From assembly GCF_018448495.1 (NCBI RefSeq), contig NZ_CP049902.1:2976001-3040000 (forward strand): a stretch of 64,000 nt of DNA, written 5' to 3'. A model generated the notes under the pieces. The model was not told the DNA's origin. It was given only the letters and a program-made list of their open reading frames with translations, and searched no databases. The position numbers and the translations under genes were made by a program. The stretch is from Psychrobacter sp. WY6. Lineage in GTDB: Bacteria; Pseudomonadota; Gammaproteobacteria; Pseudomonadales; Moraxellaceae. Below are positions 1 through 10,778 of the stretch, piece by piece (positions within the stretch are counted from its first letter, which is position 1; each line of letters starts with the position of its first letter).

Positions 1-2
1 CA

Positions 3-350
3 AAAGATAGTACGCCAGGCTGTACTACTCAAGCAACCGAATTTACTGCTCATCTCCATGAGTTTGATGATTTAGGCTATGACATTATTGGCGTCTCACG
101 TGATAGTGTTGAATCTCACGAGAAATTCATCACCAAATATGATTTAAACATTGCCCTTATCAGCGATACTGATGAAAAACTATGCCAATACTTTGACGTT
201 ATTAAAGAAAAAAATATGTACGGCAAAATAACATTAGGGCTGGTCCGCTCAGCGTTCGTTTTTAACAAAGATGGCACGCTCACTCATGCTCAGCGAAATT
301 TACGTGCCAAAGGCTACACTGAACGTTTGCTTGAAACCTTAGCACCTTAA
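3..350 (+). CDS. bcp: Peroxiredoxin, Bcp/AhpC-TSA type, C-terminal part (gene cut by window start)
   Basis: Thiol peroxidase that reduces hydroperoxides in the cytoplasm. The first visible residues KDSTPGCTTQ carry the peroxidatic Cys of the TPGC motif. The Cys found five residues later in E. coli Bcp is absent, and a second Cys lies further on in EKLCQYFD. The rest (GVSRDSVESH, FVFNKDGTL) follows the family through to a normal stop. About 35-40 N-terminal residues lie outside the window. Family assignment is secure; the Bcp subclass is inferred from the single TPGC motif. Confidence 0.85.
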   Translation, partial: KDSTPGCTTQATEFTAHLHEFDDLGYDIIGVSRDSVESHEKFITKYDLNIALISDTDEKLCQYFDVIKEKNMYGKITLGLVRSAFVFNKDGTLTHAQRNLRAKGYTERLLETLAP

Positions 351-543
351 CCAATAAAACTAAGAGTCATAAAAAAGCATTTTAAAATAGACGCTAATAA
401 TCATTACGATAAACGCTGGATATCAGAGGCTGAAAGTCGTTTTTTAATAATTTTTTAGAGCAATCTCTTATCAGAGGAATCTCTTAAAAAAATCATCTAA
501 AAAACAGCCCTGAATAATAAACATCTTATAACTTGAGAATCAT

Positions 544-2109
544 ATGAATAAACAATCCGATACTGCAGCGGATAACACAGCATCCAAAGCTACTCGCCAA
601 GTATCTGTTGCCGTTATCGGTGCAGGTACTGCTGGGCAAAATGCTTTTCGTCAAGCCAGTAAAACCCATGATGATGTTGTTATTATTAACGACGGATTTT
701 GGACGACCACTTGTATTGCGGTCGGCTGTATGCCAAGTAAATTATTGATTGCCGCCGCTGATCGCGCGTATGAAGCCAATCACTCTGCTGAATTTGGCGT
801 CCATGCCACTGTCCAGATAGATGGCAAGCAAGTCATGCAACGCGTTCGGGACGAGCGTGCTCATTTTGCTAGCTACGTCAAAGCTCAAGTAGATAGCTGG
901 CCTGATCACACAAAAATCTCAGGACGCGCTCATATCAATAACCGAGGATTCATTGAAGTCAATGATGTGCTGATTGCCGCTGACAAAATCATCATCGCCA
1001 CGGGCAGCTCTCCATTTATCCCAGATGGCTGGGCAGATAAGCTTGGTGACGCCATGCTCACCTCTGATACGATCTTTGAACTCACAAATTTACCAAAAAC
1101 AATGGCCGTCGTCGGTACAGGTGCTATCGGATTAGAGCTTGCGCAAGCCTTTAACCGCTTAGGCGTAGAAGTAACTTTGTTTAATCGTGTCAAACGTGTT
1201 GCAGGTCTCAAAGACGATGATATCAATAACAAAGCTATCGATTGCTTAAGCTGCGAATTGACTATGCATTTGGGCAGCAAAATCAGTGATGTCGGCGTGC
1301 AAACAGCCACGAATAATGACCATTCAGCCGCATTCATTGATTATGAAGACAGTGCTGGAGAGTCGCAACAATGGCAAGGTGAGTATGTACTGGTTGCGAC
1401 CGGTCGCCGCAATAATATCAAACCGCTGGGAGTCGAACATTTAGGCGTTGAGCTTGACGACAAAGACCGTCCAAAGCACTTGAATAAAAAAACAGGTCAG
1501 ATTGGTGATTTAGATGTCTATATCGTTGGTGATGCCAACGCCAACCTTCCACTATTGCATGTGGCCAGTGATGAAGGCTATAGCGCTGGAAGTATGGTCT
1601 GCGAGAATGAAGACGCCGCTCATATTCGCCCGCCCGCCACGCCCTTCTCGATTGTTTTTTGTTCACCACAAATCGTTAACGTCGGCATGTCTCTACCAGA
1701 CATTCAACAGGATACAAACTTAGAATATGTCATCGGTAGCGTCAGCTTCGACAATCAAGGCCGTAGTCGCGTGATGGGCGTCAACTGTGGCCTGCTACAT
1801 ATCTATGGCTGTAAAAAAACTGATAGAATCTTAGGCGCTAGTATGGTGGGTCCTGATGCCGAGTATATCGGACACATTTTAGCGGCAGCGATTACCAATG
1901 ATTTGAGTGTTAAGGCCATGCTCGATACGCCTTTTTATCATCCTACGATATTAGAGGGCTTACGTACCGCGTTACGCGATGTTCAACACAAAATGGCAAT
2001 ACCTTATCAGTACCAAGACACACGGAAGATAGCTTTTAAGCATCAGCTCAGCTACACTTTCAAAACAAGGATGTGTCGTATTAATCATCACTCATGTTGT
2101 GTTTGGTAG
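544..2109 (+). CDS. FAD-dependent pyridine nucleotide-disulfide oxidoreductase, dihydrolipoyl dehydrogenase-like
   Basis: Cytoplasmic flavoenzyme of the lipoamide dehydrogenase/mercuric reductase group. An N-terminal FAD-binding GAGTAG motif (residue about 27) is followed by the redox-active pair in CIAVGCMPSK, a second dinucleotide fold (VVGTGAIGLELA), the ATGRR and VGDANA motifs, and a C-terminal dimerisation domain with the catalytic FYHPTILEGL His-Glu pair. At 521 residues it is some 30-40 longer than usual. The last stretch after DVQHKM reads like untranslated sequence, so an undetected frameshift may have removed the true stop. It stands alone, with no 2-oxoacid dehydrogenase subunits beside it, so its substrate is unknown. 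The start has only a weak ribosome site. Confidence 0.8.
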   Translation: MNKQSDTAADNTASKATRQVSVAVIGAGTAGQNAFRQASKTHDDVVIINDGFWTTTCIAVGCMPSKLLIAAADRAYEANHSAEFGVHATVQIDGKQVMQRVRDERAHFASYVKAQVDSWPDHTKISGRAHINNRGFIEVNDVLIAADKIIIATGSSPFIPDGWADKLGDAMLTSDTIFELTNLPKTMAVVGTGAIGLELAQAFNRLGVEVTLFNRVKRVAGLKDDDINNKAIDCLSCELTMHLGSKISDVGVQTATNNDHSAAFIDYEDSAGESQQWQGEYVLVATGRRNNIKPLGVEHLGVELDDKDRPKHLNKKTGQIGDLDVYIVGDANANLPLLHVASDEGYSAGSMVCENEDAAHIRPPATPFSIVFCSPQIVNVGMSLPDIQQDTNLEYVIGSVSFDNQGRSRVMGVNCGLLHIYGCKKTDRILGASMVGPDAEYIGHILAAAITNDLSVKAMLDTPFYHPTILEGLRTALRDVQHKMAIPYQYQDTRKIAFKHQLSYTFKTRMCRINHHSCCVW

Positions 2110-2142
2110 CACTGACGACTTGAGGTACTTTAAAAACTCTGC

Positions 2143-3341
2143 ATGGACCAAAAAATGGCAATCGCTAGTATTACTGATTTTTTTAAAGAGATTGTTCGTG
2201 ACCTGCATACTAGCCTCTACCTTGCGCTTGGCGGCTCTGTCGATGAAGAGTCACTTGATTGGTCGTCTCAAGCGGTAGAGCTCGCTAGTACTGCCATCAA
2301 AATCCTAATACTGCTGGCAGTGTTGGGATTTTTTTATTGGCTTGCCATTTATATCCTTAAGCAAAGTAGGACAAAAATCCGCCTGAATGAGCGCCGTACT
2401 AAGATTGTCCGTTCAGTCTTGCGTTATATCTGGATAGTTGCCAGCTTGATTGCCATTATGAGTCAGATTTATTTTGAACCAGAGACTATCAAAGCTACTG
2501 CAAAAGCCAGTACATGGGCGGGTATTTATTATGTACTTTGGGCGTCATCTGGACAGATTATCCATAAGGTGTTACAGCATTATGGTCTCAATGCTTCTAT
2601 AGAGCAGCTGCTTCAAAACATCTTGTCAGTGCTGCTATTGGTACTCGGACTTGCCAGCGTCATGGCGCAATTTGGTTTCGATATCGTCTCATTGGTCGCA
2701 GGTTTAGGGATTGTGGGTTTGGCAGTCGGTTTTGCTGCCCAGTCAACGCTTGCTAATTTCATTGCAGGTATTACCATTTTACTCGAACAATCTTTTCAGG
2801 TTGGCGACTGGATTCATATCAATGACAACGAGGGTCGCGTCGTACTCATTGCGTTACGCACCACCCATATTTTGACGCGAGACAACATCACCGTCATTAT
2901 TCCCAACTCTAACGTGGCCTCCTCTGAGGTGACCAATTTAACCTCCAAGAACTTCATACGTTTCGATATTCGTGTGCGTATCGCCTTTGAAGATGATGTC
3001 GATACTGCCCGCAAGGAAATTTTGCAGGTGCTTACTGACACCGATGTGGTACTCAGCCGTCCTGAAACCTCGGCCACCGTGGATGAAATTGGTGAATACG
3101 GAGTGTTCTTTATAGTGCGTTTTTGGGTCAAGCCTGCCGCTGTCGCGCGCATGCCCAAATTAAAGAAGGTCTAAAAGAAAATATCAAGCGTGCCTTTGAT
3201 GCCGCTAATATTTCTACTCCTTATCCTCATATGCGTCTACTTATGCCAAAAGATGTGGATTATCCTATTGCCACTAAACCCTTTGCGACTACGACGCAGG
3301 TCGTATCAGAAACACCACCACTGAGCAAAGCGGATAAATAA
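2143..3341 (+). CDS. MscS-family mechanosensitive ion channel (frameshifted near 3150)
   Basis: Inner-membrane tension-gated channel that releases solutes on osmotic downshock. Three predicted membrane segments lie at about residues 54-72, 85-102 and 165-205. The last has the Gly/Ala-rich pore helix (GLAVGFAAQSTLANFIAG), followed by the beta domain (FQVGDWI). The frame breaks around 3150 in a GC-alternating run; the C-terminal domain continues in another frame (AQIKEGLKENIKRAFDAANI) to 3341. One missing base explains it. A perfect 10-bp inverted repeat at 3332-3361 overlaps the stop but lacks a T tract. Confidence 0.85.
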
Positions 3342-3569
3342 GCTCATTAGATTATTTATCCCTTGGACAATTTACCCCACAATTTTTAGGCTCAAGGTTT
3401 TCATCTTTAGTATGATAAGTATGGTTTTGTGAAAGATAGCGTTGCTGAATCTCTCTTTGATAAACACCACCACTTTAAACCATCCTGCCTTGAATTATGG
3501 TAAAATTGGCGGTTAAACATCTTATTTTATGATGTGCATTACTTATTAATTTAGCCCACAGGTATCCGT

Positions 3570-5868
3570 ATGACCGAAACAACCGCGCCCGCATCTCTAA
3601 CAGCAGCTTCACCAGAATTGTCGCTTGACCTTATTATCACCTGTGCCGATGGGCTTGAGGCACCACTCCAAACTGAGCTGACAAGTTTTGGTATTGCAAG
3701 CGAAATCAAAAGTACAGGCCGTCTGGCAGTTACTGGTACTTTGCGTGACTTATATAGCATTTGTTTGTGGTCACGTGTCGCCTCGCGGGTATTAATGCTC
3801 ATTAAACGCAAAAACATCAATGCCGAATACGATGTGGCTGAGCAACTTTATGGCTTGGCAAAATCGGTCAATTGGATTGAGCAGTTTAGTTTAGAGCAAA
3901 CCTTTGCCATTCGTCTGTCGGTCGACAAGCGTGTCGCCGTCAGTCAACAGTTTGCGATGCTACGTATCAAAGATGCGATTGCAGATACGTTCAATGAAGT
4001 TTACGACAGCCGTCCTAACGTCGATAGTAAAAATCCAGACTTTTCTATATTTGCAACCGTGAATGATAAGCAAGCTGAGCTGTATTTGGATTTATCAGGT
4101 ACCAGTTTGCATCGCCGTGGTTATCGTGTGGCAATGACTGAAGCGCCACTCAAAGAAAACTTGGCAGCGGCTCTACTATATAGTGCAGGCTGGCACAAGA
4201 AAAATGAAGCTGGTAATGCACCTTTTTATAATGCGCTAATTGACCCAATGTGTGGGTCTGGCACCTTTATTATTGAAGCACTACTCATGCATTGCGATTA
4301 TGCTGTGGGTATCGATAAAGCCGCCAATCAATTTGGTTTTTACCAATGGCAGCATCATGACGATGCCTTATGGCAACAGATCGATGATGCCCAGACACGT
4401 TTCCGCGAAGCCTTAGCAATTGCTAATGAGCAACCAGATACATTACCGCTGATTTTGGGTTTTGATGCTGATAGCGGCGCGATTTTAGCGACAGAGAAAA
4501 ACCTGATTGCCGCAGGTTTGCAAGATTTACTACCACTACTTGATCTTGAGACGCGTGCGCTTGACCAGCTGAGCACTGTCCTGAAGCCATTGGTCGATGA
4601 CGGTCGATTGAGCAATCCTCTAATCATCACCAATCCACCTTATGGTGAGCGTTTGGGTGACGAAGAGATGATTAAGCCGTTATATCAAGCGATTGGGCTT
4701 ATTTTGCAAGACAGCTTTGCTGGTAGCGGCATTGATCCGATGCTTGGCATATTGGCATCTAATGTTGAGCAAGTTGATATCTTACCTATCAAAGAACCAA
4801 AAACCTTACGCTGTCATAATGGTGCTATCACCGTTTATTTCCGCTATGGCACGTTGATTGCAGGACAAACGGGCAATCTCGTTAGTCGCTTCGAAAAACG
4901 TGAAATTGAAGTGGAAGAGGGACAAGACTTTATCAACCGCTTGCAAAAAACCTGTCTAAGCTGAAGAAGTTGGCTAAAAAAGATAAGGTTAGTAATTTGC
5001 GCGTTTACAATGCTGACTTGCCCGACTTCAAAGTCGCCGTCGACTTATATGGCGACTATGTACACGTGCAAGAATATGCGCCACCAAAAACCATTCCACC
5101 TGAGACGGCTAAAAAACGCTTCAACTTGGCATTAATGGGTATTCGTGAAGTTTTGGTATTAACCGTGAACAAATATTTATCAAGACTCGTGCACGCCAAT
5201 CTGGTAATGACCAATATAGCAAACAGAACACCACAGAAAAGCGTGGTAAATTTCATGTTGCACGTGAAGATGGTGCTTATTTTTACGTCAACTTTACGGA
5301 CTATTTAGATACGGGTTTGTTCATTGATCACCGTAATATGCGTGCCCGTATCAAAGACAACAGTCGTAATAAATCCGTACTGAACTTATTTGCTTATACC
5401 TGTACGGCAAGTGTGCATGCGGCGCTTGCTGGCGCGAAAAAAGTCACCAGCGTTGACTTGTCACAGAACTATCTAGACTGGGGCAAGCAAAACTTTGTAT
5501 TAAATGGTCTGGACGTTAGCCGCAATAAGTATCAATTCGTCGCAGCCGATATCTTTGAATGGATTAAAGACAATACTGAACAATTTGATGTCATCTTTAT
5601 CGATCCACCGACTTTTTCGAATTCGAAAAAGTTCCAAGGTACCTTTGATGTGCAGCGCGACCACTCTGCCCTCATTAATCGTGCGATGAATCGCTTGACC
5701 TCTGACGGGATTTTGTATTTTTCAAATAACTTTACCCGCTTTGAGCTCGATGAGCAGTTAACCGAGCGTTATGATATTGTCGATATCACGCAAAAAACCA
5801 TTGGTTTTGATTTTGATATTAAAAAGCCCATTCATCAAAGTTTTGAGATTCGTCATCGTCAGGGATGA
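3570..5868 (+). CDS. rlmL: Bifunctional 23S rRNA methyltransferase RlmKL (m2G2445/m7G2069), two frameshifts
   Basis: The fused enzyme methylates two guanines in 23S rRNA. The N-terminal part has a THUMP region and a methyltransferase domain with DPMCGSGTF and the NPPY motif (TNPPYGERLG). The C-terminal RlmK half has the SAM-binding LNLFAYTC motif and DVIFIDPPTF. The frame changes twice: in the A6 run at about 4945-4950 and in the T4 run near 5155. Adding one base in each run restores one protein of roughly 765 residues, the normal fused length in this group. Both breaks are homopolymer deletions in a single conserved gene, so I regard the gene as intact in the organism. Confidence 0.92.
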
Positions 5869-5953
5869 TAATTTAGGTTTATGGATGGATATGAAGGTTG
5901 ACCACCGCATTTAGACGCCATCTTTTATAGTCAGTCTGGTCGTACACATAACA

Positions 5954-5986
5954 ATGACCCAATCAGCTTTGATTGGGTCATTTTTT
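5954..5986 (+). terminator. Rho-independent terminator after rlmKL
   Basis: Stem AATGACCCAATC/GATTGGGTCATT with a short AGCTTT loop, followed by a T run. It separates rlmKL from the ter locus. Confidence 0.85.
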
Positions 5987-6140
5987 GTTGCTATGATAGA
6001 GCGTCACTAAATACTAGCTAAGTAATAGCTAAGCAACCGTGAAGCGTATATTTACGAGCGCTTTAATCCCACTATTGCGATTGTTTTTATTTATATAACT
6101 CTATCAAACCCTTAATCACTCTAATAACAAGGATAACCCC

Positions 6141-6716
6141 ATGGCATTATCACTTAATAAAGGCGGTAACTTATCGCTCACCAAGACTGACCCAAATTTA
6201 ACGAAGTTACTTATCGGTCTAGGTTGGGATGAACGCGCAACTTCTGGTGCTGAGTTTGATCTTGATGCCAGTGTGTTTTTACTGAATACGGCAGGTAAAG
6301 TACGCGGCGACCATGACTTCATTTTCTATAACCAGCTTAAGTCTGATAATGGCGCGGTTGAGCATACTGGTGATAACCGCACTGGCGAAGGTGATGGCGA
6401 TGATGAAGTCGTCAAAGTAAACCTCACCCAAGTCCCAGCTGATGTGGATAAAATTGTCGTCACTGTTACTATTCATGATGCGGCGGCTCGTAGTCAAAAC
6501 TTTGGTCAAGTTGCCAATGCCTTTATTCGTGTCGTGAATGAAGAGACAGGTACTGAAGTGGTACGTTTTGATTTGGCAGAAGATTACTCTGTTGAAACAG
6601 CAATGGTATTCGGCGAAGTCTATCGTCACAACGGTGAATGGAAATTCCGCGCCGTTGGTCAAGGCTATTCAGGCGGCTTGCAAGCCATGTGTCAACAGTA
6701 TGGCGTTGTTATCTAA
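6141..6716 (+). CDS. terD: TerD-family stress protein (first copy)
   Basis: Cytoplasmic, probably Ca2+-binding protein of the tellurite/stress (Ter) system, 191 residues, the standard family length. It shows the N-terminal [10 protein letters not shown] start, GLGWD near residue 30, FDLDAS, the acidic metal-binding loop [13 protein letters not shown] near residue 80, and the closing [12 protein letters not shown]. The ribosome site AAGGATAA precedes the ATG. Its neighbours (DUF475 and further terD genes) confirm the locus. It is close to the copy at 8521, suggesting duplication. Intact. The exact name (terD, terE or terZ) cannot be fixed from sequence alone. Confidence 0.93.
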   Translation: MALSLNKGGNLSLTKTDPNLTKLLIGLGWDERATSGAEFDLDASVFLLNTAGKVRGDHDFIFYNQLKSDNGAVEHTGDNRTGEGDGDDEVVKVNLTQVPADVDKIVVTVTIHDAAARSQNFGQVANAFIRVVNEETGTEVVRFDLAEDYSVETAMVFGEVYRHNGEWKFRAVGQGYSGGLQAMCQQYGVVI

Positions 6717-6900
6717 TGTGATAACTTATTCATGCTTAGACTACTATATGACCATTAAACTCAAAATATAAAGCAAGTATTAGCCCCTATTTGTACTCAC
6801 CATTAGCAATGATAATGGCTGTAAAATATGGTTGCAAAATAGTCACAATTATTCATAGCTAAATGACTAGTAATGCTTATGTTTCGTTTAGAATTATGCA

Positions 6901-6931
6901 AAAAAGTGGTTAGCGATAACCGCTTTTTTTG
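6901..6931 (+). terminator. Rho-independent terminator between terD and the DUF475 gene
   Basis: AAAAAGTGGTTA-GCGA-TAACCGCTTTTTTT: a stem with a long T run, about 185 bp after the first terD. It suggests that terD can be transcribed separately from the next gene. Confidence 0.8.
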
Positions 6932-6987
6932 TGGTTTGCGCCTATAGTAGGCCGACCTTAGCTTTATGCAACCAGACAGGATGTGTC

Positions 6988-8051
6988 ATGAGACATTTTT
7001 ATTTAGACTTTATTTTCACAGCCATCGCCCTAGCGGTCGCGGCATGGTGGGGATATTCACATGGCGGTATGGGCGGTATGATAACCACCCTATCTATTAC
7101 CGCTATTTTGGCCGTCATGGAGATTTCATTATCGTTTGATAATGCGGTGGTCAACGCCTCAGTCCTTAAGGGCTGGGACGAGTTTTGGAAAAAGATATTT
7201 TTAACGCTAGGTATTTTAATCGCCGTCTTTGGTATGCGTTTGGTATTCCCTATTGTCATCGTCGCGGTTACCGCTGATCTTGGTATGATGCAAGTTATAG
7301 ATTTGGCATTGAACGATCCTAAAGAATACTCAGCCAGACTATTGGCGCATCATGCCGAAATCTCAGCATTTGGTGGTATTTTCTTGTTGCTCGTCTTCTT
7401 AAACTTCATCTTTGATGAAAAAGAAGTACACTGGTTCGATTGGCTTGAGAGCCGTCTGGCAAAATTAGGCAAAGTCGATGCCATGAGCGTGTTTGTCGCG
7501 CTTATCGTCTTGATGATTGCCGTATCATTTGCCAAGCCTGAGCAATCAGCTGCGGTTCTAATCGCTGGCGTATGGGGTATCTTAGTTTACCTTGGCGTAC
7601 AAGTGGTCTCTGGTATGTTAGAGGGTGACCTTGAAGAAAATTAGATGCTCAAGGTAATAGTACTGGTGCTGCAACTAGCGCGATTATGAAAGGTGGTATT
7701 ATCGGTTTCTTATATCTAGAAGTCCTTGATGCCTCATTCAGTTTCGATGGCGTGATTGGCGCATTTGCGATTACTAATGACGTAATCGTAATCATGCTAG
7801 GTCTGGCTATTGGTGCGATGTTCGTACGTTCGATGACTATCTTCTTGGTCGACAAAGGCACCCTTGATGAATATGTCTATCTTGAGCATGGCGCGCATTA
7901 TGCTATCGGTGCTTTAGCTATCATCATGTTGCTATCAGTGAAATTCCATGTGCCAGAGCTTATCACTGGTCTGATTGGTATTACCTTTATTGGTTGGGCG
8001 TTTGTCGCTTCACTCAATTATCGTAAGCGAGAAACTAAATCAATTACTTGA
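6988..8051 (+). CDS. DUF475/TerC-superfamily integral membrane protein (frameshift near 7640)
   Basis: Multi-pass inner-membrane protein of the TerC superfamily that accompanies terD genes and is proposed to act in metal handling. Two internal repeats each carry an acidic membrane motif: EISLSFDNAVVN near residue 48 and LDASFSFDGVIGAF in the second half. The frame breaks in the A4 run at about 7637-7640; one added A gives a continuous protein of about 355 residues, the usual DUF475 length. I chose ATG 6988 because an AGG lies at good spacing; upstream in-frame residues look non-native. Confidence 0.88.
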
Positions 8052-8520
8052 TGCTCGTTCGATGTTAAAAACCCAAGCAAAAATTTTTAATATCAAACAG
8101 TATAAAGTGGATAGATAAAGTTAGTTTAAAAATAGACGGGTTGTACCAAAGCAGTTGGTATGACCCGTTTTTGCTTTAAAGCACTTATTTGACACCCGTT
8201 GAATAAGTGCTTTTTTATGTTGCACTGCCTGGCGATCTAATTTACTTTTTGATAACAACACCTTAACGACTGTTGCTCGGACGGTTAAAAAGTATCAGAC
8301 TTGCAGCATTGATATGTCCCTTAGTAATCATATCGTAATCACACAAAATACGCCTTGCTTAGTAAGCAATCGCTTAGTATAGTAAATCGTAATGATATGC
8401 AGGGCGTGGCATACGAGTAAATTTATTCATTGTTTGCATTTATATATCGACCACTGCACTATTTTAGTTTATTTTTTTTATCATTCAATCCACTCAATTA
8501 TTAATCAAAAGGATATTTAT
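8052..8520 (+). other. Intergenic region with two consecutive terminators
   Basis: No gene seen. Two hairpins with T tails follow the DUF475 gene: 8135-8173 (GACGGGTT...GACCCGTTTTT) and 8178-8216 (AAGCACTTATT...GAATAAGTGCTTTTTT). The remaining 300 bp is AT-rich leader sequence of the second terD gene, without a clear promoter by eye. Confidence 0.7.
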
Positions 8521-9096
8521 ATGGCTATTAGCTTAACAAAAGGCGGCAACGTAAACTTATCAAAAGAAGCGCCGGGTTTAACCAATATTACAGTCGGTCT
8601 TGGCTGGGATCCACGTGCTACTGACGGTCAAGAGTTTGACTTAGATGCGATTGGCTTTTTGGTCAATGAAGCAGGCAAAGTACGTAATGACCAAGATTTC
8701 ATCTTTTTTAACAACTTAAAGTCAGACAATGGCGCGGTTGAGCACACAGGTGATAACCGTACTGGTGAAGGCGACGGCGATGATGAAAAAATCAAAATCA
8801 ATCTTGCTAGCATTCCAGCTGACGTAAGCAAAGTCGCTATCTGTGCGATTATTTATGAAGGTCAAAGCCGCAATCAAAACTTTGGTCAAGTGGGTGACGC
8901 TTACATCCGTGTCATTAACGACAATGGCGATGCTGAAATCGCACGTTATGACTTATCAGAAGACGGTAGCACCGAAACCGCGATGATTTTTGGTGAATTA
9001 TATCGCCATAGTGGCGACTGGAAATTCCGTGCCATTGGTCAAGGCTTCAGCGGTGGTCTTGGACCATTAGCGGCTTCTTATGGCGTTAATGTTTAA
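8521..9096 (+). CDS. terD: TerD-family stress protein (second copy)
   Basis: Same 191-residue family as the copy at 6141, with [27 protein letters not shown] and the acidic loop [14 protein letters not shown] strong AAAAGGATATTTAT ribosome site precedes ATG 8521, so the longer upstream in-frame start at 8392 is rejected. The terminal [16 protein letters not shown] is typical. Intact. Likely cytoplasmic and metal-binding; function follows from the family, not from direct evidence. Confidence 0.93.
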   Translation: MAISLTKGGNVNLSKEAPGLTNITVGLGWDPRATDGQEFDLDAIGFLVNEAGKVRNDQDFIFFNNLKSDNGAVEHTGDNRTGEGDGDDEKIKINLASIPADVSKVAICAIIYEGQSRNQNFGQVGDAYIRVINDNGDAEIARYDLSEDGSTETAMIFGELYRHSGDWKFRAIGQGFSGGLGPLAASYGVNV

Positions 9097-9133
9097 GAGC
9101 TGACTAACATTTAGCGCTCATAATATAAGCCCG

Positions 9134-9175
9134 AAAAGCCATCAAGTGTGCCTTACTATCGCATTTGATGGCTTT
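9134..9175 (+). terminator. Hairpin terminator after second terD
   Basis: AAAAGCCATCAA/TTTGATGGCTTT stem with an 18-base loop and a short T tract. Confidence 0.55.
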
Positions 9176-9267
9176 AAAAGTAATAGGCTAGCGAAAATCT
9201 ATGGTTGAGCCGACTTACAGACATAACTTACGAACATATAGAATACTGATATAAGGATTCGCACCCT

Positions 9268-10020
9268 ATGACCGCCACGTTTAGCTTGATCGGTACCATT
9301 GAACCATTTCTTCATTGCAACCTCAAAAAAGGCGACTCCATCTATTGTGAAGCCAATGCAATGGTGATGATGGAATCAAACCTTGAGCTAAAAGGCAAGC
9401 TGCAAGGCGGTCTGATGCAATCACTTATGCGCCGTTTTGCCAACGACGAGTCACTATTTCAACAGCAAATCGAAGCAGTCAATGGTGAAGGCGATTGTTT
9501 ACTTGCGCCAACGCTCGACGGTGATATGCAAATCATTGATTGCGGTGCACAGCAATATACGCTCAGTGACGGCGCATTTGTCGCGGCGCAAACGGGTGTC
9601 GATGTGAAGGCTAAGATTCAACGTAATCTAGGTGGCGCCGTCTTCGGTGATACTGGTGGCTTTATGGTGATGCAGACGCAAGGTCAAGGTCAGGTAGTGG
9701 TATCAGGTTTCGGCTCACTATTTGAGATTGATGTTGAACCTGGTAAAGACGTCATCATTGATAACGGTCATGTGGTCTGTTGGGACTCGCGTTTGGAATA
9801 CAAACTCTCAGTCGCCACCAGTAAGAAAAAAGGCTTCATGGGCAATATTATCAATTCGGTCACCAGTGGCGAAGGTATGGTTTTAAACTTCTCAGGCTCA
9901 GGCAAAGTCATTATCTGCTCTCGTAATCGTGATAGTTACCAAGGCTGGCTACAAAGCGTCTTAGGGACTAGCTCCGGCGGTCGAGGCGGCAATAGCGGCT
10001 TACTTGGCAATATTTTATAG
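9268..10020 (+). CDS. AIM24/TIGR00266-family protein of the ter locus
   Basis: 250-residue beta-rich protein of the AIM24 (DUF124) family, often found beside terD genes. Visible family features are the repeated Gly-rich strands (GGAVFGDTGGFMVMQ, QGQVVVSGFGSL), VEPGKDVIIDNGHVVCWD and the Gly-rich tail GGRGGNSGLLGNIL. No signal peptide or membrane segment. An AAGGA ribosome site lies upstream. Molecular function is unknown; its position between terD genes supports membership in the Ter stress system. Intact. Confidence 0.85.
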   Translation: MTATFSLIGTIEPFLHCNLKKGDSIYCEANAMVMMESNLELKGKLQGGLMQSLMRRFANDESLFQQQIEAVNGEGDCLLAPTLDGDMQIIDCGAQQYTLSDGAFVAAQTGVDVKAKIQRNLGGAVFGDTGGFMVMQTQGQGQVVVSGFGSLFEIDVEPGKDVIIDNGHVVCWDSRLEYKLSVATSKKKGFMGNIINSVTSGEGMVLNFSGSGKVIICSRNRDSYQGWLQSVLGTSSGGRGGNSGLLGNIL

Positions 10021-10087
10021 CGCTTTTAAAACAACTATGATTTTTACCCAACTATAATTTTCAAATAACTATTATAAGGATAATCAA

Positions 10088-10694
10088 ATGGCAGTTAGCT
10101 TACAAAAAGGTCAGAAAATCTCCCTAAGCAAAGAAGCGGGCGGCGAGCTTACCCAAGTAAAACTGGGTCTAGGCTGGGACGTGGCGCAAGGACCACAAGA
10201 GAAAAAAGGTGGGTTCTTGGGTAAATTATTTGGTGGCGGTAGCGGCGGCGACTCGATTGACTTAGATGCCTCGTGCATCATGTTTGATACCAATAAACAA
10301 GCCATCGATGCGATTTGGTTCAGTCAGCTGAAATCAAAATGGCAGTATCGTCCATACTGGTGATAACCGCACTGGCGACGGCGATGGTGACGACGAAGTT
10401 ATCAATGTCGATCTTTCAAAAATCCCTGCCAATGTCGTCTCTCTAGTATTTACGGTCAATAGTTTCACTGGTCAAACGTTTGAAACGGTAGAAAATGCAT
10501 TTTGTCGTATCGTCAATGCCAATAACAATCAGGAAGTCGCGCGCTACAATTTATCAGCGCAAGGTGGTCATACCGCGATGATTATGGCAAAAGTATATCG
10601 TCATAATAATGAGTGGAAAATGCATGCGATTGGTGAAACGGCTTCTGGTCGCACCTTTCATGATTTGATGCCTGCTATTACGCCGCATGCGTAA
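10088..10694 (+). CDS. TerD-like protein with a Gly-rich loop insertion (frameshift near 10338)
   Basis: Third TerD-domain protein, with SLQKGQKISLSKEAGGE and GLGWD. It differs from its siblings by an inserted loop of about 25 residues (QEKKGGFLGKLFGGGSGGDS) before the IDLDAS strand. After QLKSK the frame changes at about 10338-10340; the continuing frame gives [32 protein letters not shown] and a stop at 10692-10694. A two-base loss or one-base gain there explains the break. Good AAGGATAA ribosome site. A homologous KKG-x-LG-x-LF loop recurs in terA of this locus. Confidence 0.88.
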
Positions 10695-10731
10695 TCTTTG
10701 ATCTATTTTTAAATTTCATTATTTTCAATAC

Positions 10732-10767
10732 AAACAGCTTAACGACTTTCGTTGAGCTGTTTTTTTG
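10732..10767 (+). terminator. Rho-independent terminator after third terD-like gene
   Basis: AAACAGCT-TAACGACTTTCGTTG-AGCTGTTTTTTT: a stem with nested pairing and a T7 tail. Confidence 0.8.
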
Positions 10768-10778
10768 ATTATTATAAT

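Noticed and set aside
1418..1669. Antisense ORFs opposite the oxidoreductase (also 930-1337)
   Set aside because: They lie opposite a well-supported gene, have no family features and no ribosome sites.
4964..5317. Separate small genes between the two halves of rlmKL
   Set aside because: They are pieces of one fused methyltransferase once single bases are restored in the A6 and T4 runs.
8392..8520. N-terminal extension of the second TerD
   Set aside because: A strong ribosome site and the family start point to ATG 8521.
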